Part shown: in pieces, positions 15,486-17,179 of the stretch
Layout: every line of letters begins with the position of its first letter
How positions within the stretch are numbered: position 1 is the stretch's first letter
From: Kosmotogaceae bacterium UBA1373
GTDB lineage: Bacteria > Thermotogota > Thermotogae > Petrotogales > Kosmotogaceae
Reading direction: 5' to 3'
Length of the DNA stretch: 17,179 bases
Assembly (NCBI GenBank): GCA_002305955.1
Contig: DBRH01000043.1
Coordinates: 22,384-39,562, forward strand
The notes under the pieces: model-generated
Seen by the model: the letters and a program-made list of their open reading frames with translations, nothing else
Told to the model about the DNA's origin: nothing
Databases searched by the model: none
Translations under genes and position numbers: made by a program

Positions 15486-16454
15486 TCAATATTTCTTTCT
15501 CGAGAACGGGTCTAGGATCATCATCGAATCTTCGAGAATATCCTTGGTTATTACATAAACTCCGGTGTCGAGATAGGCTGGAAGCGGTTCACCGTTTATC
15601 GCCATGAATGCGAACATAACTCCCTTGTATCCCATACCGTGGGGGTCCTGAACGATGAGGGCCTTAAGGGCGCCGCTATCGAGTGCTTCGATTTCCAGAG
15701 GATCGGAGTCGTAAGCGACTGCCATTATCTTGTTTTCAAGACCGCGCTGTTCGATGACTCTCGCGACACCGATACCGGTGTGGTTGTTGTCGGCGAAGAA
15801 ACCTACCAGATCGGAATGGGCTATGAGAAGGTCTTCAGCGGCATTCGCGGAACGAGATATATCGTTGTTGGTGTAAATAGTCGGCAGAACCTGGAGATCT
15901 GGTGCGATTTCCTTCAACCTGTTGGTGAAACCGGCGTCTCTATCGGTCAGAACCTGAACACCGGCCATAGCGCTGATGAGTCCTACCTTGCCCTTGAGGG
16001 CGGTACCGTTGGCCTTGAGTGCCTCGACCAGTTTGTCAGCCGCGTGTGCGCCGCCAACCGCGTTGTTGGTCGCAAGGAAGGAGTTGTAACCTGTGTCGTA
16101 AACGAAATTGTCGATAAGGACGATCTTTATGCCCTGCTTATAGGCGGCATCCAGGATCAGGGACGGAGCTTCGGAACTGGTGGAAGAGATGACTATCGCA
16201 TCGGGTTTCGTGTTGACTACGTTCTCGAGTATAGAAACCTGAAGATCGATATCGGCTTCCGATGGGGGTCCGTAGACGGTTACTTTCGCGAGTCCCTGGA
16301 GGTCGTGTTCGGCGTTCTTACCTCCAACTATCGTGTACTGCCAGAAATCCGAATCGGTTGCCTTGACTATGAAGGCAATGTTGTAAACTGCAAAACCTAA
16401 GGTGGCTCCGAGAAGAATCGAGGCCATAGCAAGTAGTACGAGTACTTTACGCAT
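15486..16454 (-). CDS. rbsB: Periplasmic sugar-binding protein of an RbsB-type ABC importer
   Basis: A 322-aa solute-binding protein with an N-terminal signal peptide (MRKVLVLLAMASILLGATLG) and no lipobox cysteine, so it is exported to the periplasm or toga space. The body is a type 1 periplasmic-binding fold: YNIAFIVKATDSDFWQYTIVGG, DIDLQVSILENVVNTKPDAIVISS and GYKGVMFAFMAINGE are typical of the ribose/allose/xylose group. It determines the specificity of the transporter, and I cannot assign the sugar. The start is ATG 16454 with AAGGAGGG eight bases upstream. In-frame codons up to 16550 are not coding, since they run through the promoter and operator. It is the first gene of the 13-gene operon. 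Confidence 0.92.
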   Translation of the reverse strand: MRKVLVLLAMASILLGATLGFAVYNIAFIVKATDSDFWQYTIVGGKNAEHDLQGLAKVTVYGPPSEADIDLQVSILENVVNTKPDAIVISSTSSEAPSLILDAAYKQGIKIVLIDNFVYDTGYNSFLATNNAVGGAHAADKLVEALKANGTALKGKVGLISAMAGVQVLTDRDAGFTNRLKEIAPDLQVLPTIYTNNDISRSANAAEDLLIAHSDLVGFFADNNHTGIGVARVIEQRGLENKIMAVAYDSDPLEIEALDSGALKALIVQDPHGMGYKGVMFAFMAINGEPLPAYLDTGVYVITKDILEDSMMILDPFSRKKY

Positions 16455-16483
16455 TAGCAAAACCCTCCTTCTAGTGTAGTTCT

Positions 16484-16512
16484 GTACATACGTATGTACC
16501 AATGTACGTACA
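16484..16512 (-). promoter_or_regulatory. Tandem palindromic operator, probable GntR binding site
   Basis: A perfect 16-bp palindrome GTACATACGTATGTAC (16484-16499) is followed four bases later by a perfect 10-bp palindrome TGTACGTACA (16503-16512). Both are centred on ACGT and the centres are 16 bp apart. The region contains three GT-N4-AC units (16484-16491, 16492-16499, 16504-16511), the half-site style known for HutC-type GntR regulators. It lies just downstream of the expected transcription start, where a bound repressor would block elongation. The operon encodes a HutC-type regulator. The link between site and protein is inference. Confidence 0.7.
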
Positions 16513-16521
16513 AACATCTTG

Positions 16522-16550
16522 ATTATATCAGAACGCTGTAGCCGGTACAA
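16522..16550 (-). promoter_or_regulatory. Promoter of the 13-gene sugar operon
   Basis: TTGTAC (16550-16545) and a perfect TATAAT (16527-16522) are separated by 17 bp on the minus strand. The start of transcription is expected near 16515, giving a leader of about 60 nt that contains both palindromes and the AAGGAGGG site. The region upstream to 16733 is AT-rich and holds no other convincing gene. Confidence 0.7.
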
Positions 16551-16729
16551 ATTTAGAAGTTGTATAAAAAGAAAGGAAGAAGAAGATATTTGACAATAAA
16601 CCCGAATAAACGAACATAATCACTCTTCAATCTTAATAATCAACAAATTTACTTGGGATTTACGAAAGTCTATAAACACTACACGAAAAAAATATCCTTC
16701 TACACGGTTTCTGGATATTGTCTGTTGTG

Positions 16730-16765
16730 AGAAAACAAAAAGCGGAAGTCTCTAGACTTCCGCTT
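16730..16765 (-). terminator. Intrinsic terminator of nagA
   Basis: A perfect 11-bp stem, AAGCGGAAGTC (16740-16750) with GACTTCCGCTT (16755-16765), has a four-base loop. On the minus strand it is followed by a T-rich tract reading TTTTTGTTTTC counting the end of the stem. The stem begins one base inside the nagA stop codon. It separates nagA transcription from the sugar operon downstream. Confidence 0.88.
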
Positions 16766-17179
16766 CAAGCTTTGAATGCTGTCTTTCCGTTCAACACGGT
16801 CTCTACAACTTTCAGATTTCTGTCGAGCAAGACCAGGTTGGCGAGATATCCTCCCGCGATTCTGCCCCGGTCCTCTATGCCCAACAACCGGAGAGAGTTG
16901 TAGGAAGAGACGCGTGCGAGATCCTTCAGAGTGCAGCCGGTGAAGCTTTTGAAATTCTGTACCGCCTGATTGAACATCAAGACCGTTGCGGCTATCGTTC
17001 CATCTTCGAGCGTGGGTCTGCCGTTTTTCAGGATCACTTTCAAGCCGCCCAGTTCATACTCGCCGTCGGGCATTCCGGCCGCGTCTATTGTATCGGTGAC
17101 TATCATGATCCTTTCCGGACCTTTGATGTCGTAGACCATCTTCACGAACTCGGGGAGGGAGTGTACCCCGTCGATTATC
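16765..17179 (-). CDS. nagA: N-acetylglucosamine-6-phosphate deacetylase, C-terminal part (5' end off window)
   Basis: The visible 137 codons are the C-terminal part of NagA, an amidohydrolase that removes acetate from N-acetylglucosamine 6-phosphate in amino-sugar and cell-wall recycling. The frame is open to the right edge. It starts IIDGVHSLPEF, whose DGVH histidine is a conserved active-site residue. IVTDTIDAAGMPDG, with the catalytic Asp in VTD, and LEDGTIAAT follow. RGRIAGGYLANLVLLD is the C-terminal beta-sandwich closing the chain; ADLVVLD is the usual form, so Asp is replaced by Asn here. A GTG at 17145 is internal, not the start. The stop TGA overlaps the terminator by one base. Confidence 0.88.
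   Translation of the reverse strand, partial: IIDGVHSLPEFVKMVYDIKGPERIMIVTDTIDAAGMPDGEYELGGLKVILKNGRPTLEDGTIAATVLMFNQAVQNFKSFTGCTLKDLARVSSYNSLRLLGIEDRGRIAGGYLANLVLLDRNLKVVETVLNGKTAFKA

Noticed and set aside
16455..16550. In-frame N-terminal extension of the sugar-binding protein by 32 residues
   Set aside because: It would run through the promoter, operator and Shine-Dalgarno, and the signal peptide begins at ATG 16454.
16528..16617. 29-codon minus-strand frame upstream of the sugar operon
   Set aside because: It covers the -35 box and spacer and ends against the -10 box, has no good Shine-Dalgarno and resembles no known leader peptide.
16590..16620. Plus-strand TTGACA and CATAAT in the nagA-operon gap
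   Set aside because: The 19-bp spacing is long and the transcript would run only antisense to nagA through its terminator; likely chance in AT-rich DNA.
1..17179. tRNA or rRNA genes, CRISPR arrays, insertion sequences or attachment sites
   Set aside because: No regularly spaced repeats, transposase genes, paired terminal repeats or tRNA-like cloverleaf sequences were seen by eye.

Overview
The window looks like part of a Thermotogota chromosome, probably a mesophilic or moderately thermophilic member such as Mesotoga or Kosmotoga. This rests on overall protein flavour, mid-range GC, heavy AGA/AGG use for arginine, frequent TTG and GTG starts with strong GGAGG Shine-Dalgarno sites, and tightly packed ABC sugar-transport operons. 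I could not run a similarity search, so genus level is an inference. Nearly everything is on the minus strand; the one clear exception is an alpha/beta hydrolase.

Left part (1-3831, minus): a polyamine-type ABC transporter, potA-potB-potC, with potC running off the left edge. Upstream of it is a DUF401-family membrane permease. A short divergent intergenic region (3832-3897) carries two overlapping TATAAT boxes, one per strand. It leads rightward into the hydrolase (3898-4821, plus), which has no ATG, GTG or TTG that would include its conserved N-terminal domain. A perfect Shine-Dalgarno instead points to an ATC start. The hydrolase ends in a terminator-like hairpin and overlaps the convergent operon by 14 bp.

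Main block (16454 down to 4808, minus): one compact 13-gene carbohydrate operon. Order of transcription: periplasmic sugar-binding protein, DeoC-type aldolase, RbsA-type ATPase, RbsC-type permease, VOC/glyoxalase-fold protein, ribokinase-type PfkB kinase, FGGY (xylulokinase-like) kinase, GntR/HutC regulator, RbsD-type pyranase, 3-hexulose-6-phosphate synthase-like protein (HPS), 6-phospho-3-hexuloisomerase (PHI), aldo/keto reductase and zinc alcohol dehydrogenase. Several genes overlap by 4 bp (ATGA) or lie within a few bases of each other. A TTGTAC-17-TATAAT promoter precedes the first gene, with two palindromes centred on ACGT immediately downstream of the expected transcription start. These look like an operator for the encoded GntR protein. 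A hairpin with a GCAA loop after the binding-protein gene probably lowers expression of the rest of the operon.

How it may work: the binding protein, RbsA and RbsC import a sugar; RbsD may interconvert anomeric forms; the two oxidoreductases may interconvert polyol and keto forms; the PfkB and FGGY kinases phosphorylate the products. Two chemically different exits follow: DeoC (2-deoxy-pentose phosphate to glyceraldehyde-3-phosphate and acetaldehyde, if canonical) and HPS/PHI (hexulose-6-phosphate, linking ribulose-5-phosphate plus formaldehyde to fructose-6-phosphate, if canonical). I do not recognise this combination as a characterised pathway, and it is the most interesting part of the window. 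The right edge holds the 3' part of nagA (N-acetylglucosamine-6-phosphate deacetylase), closed by a clear intrinsic terminator.
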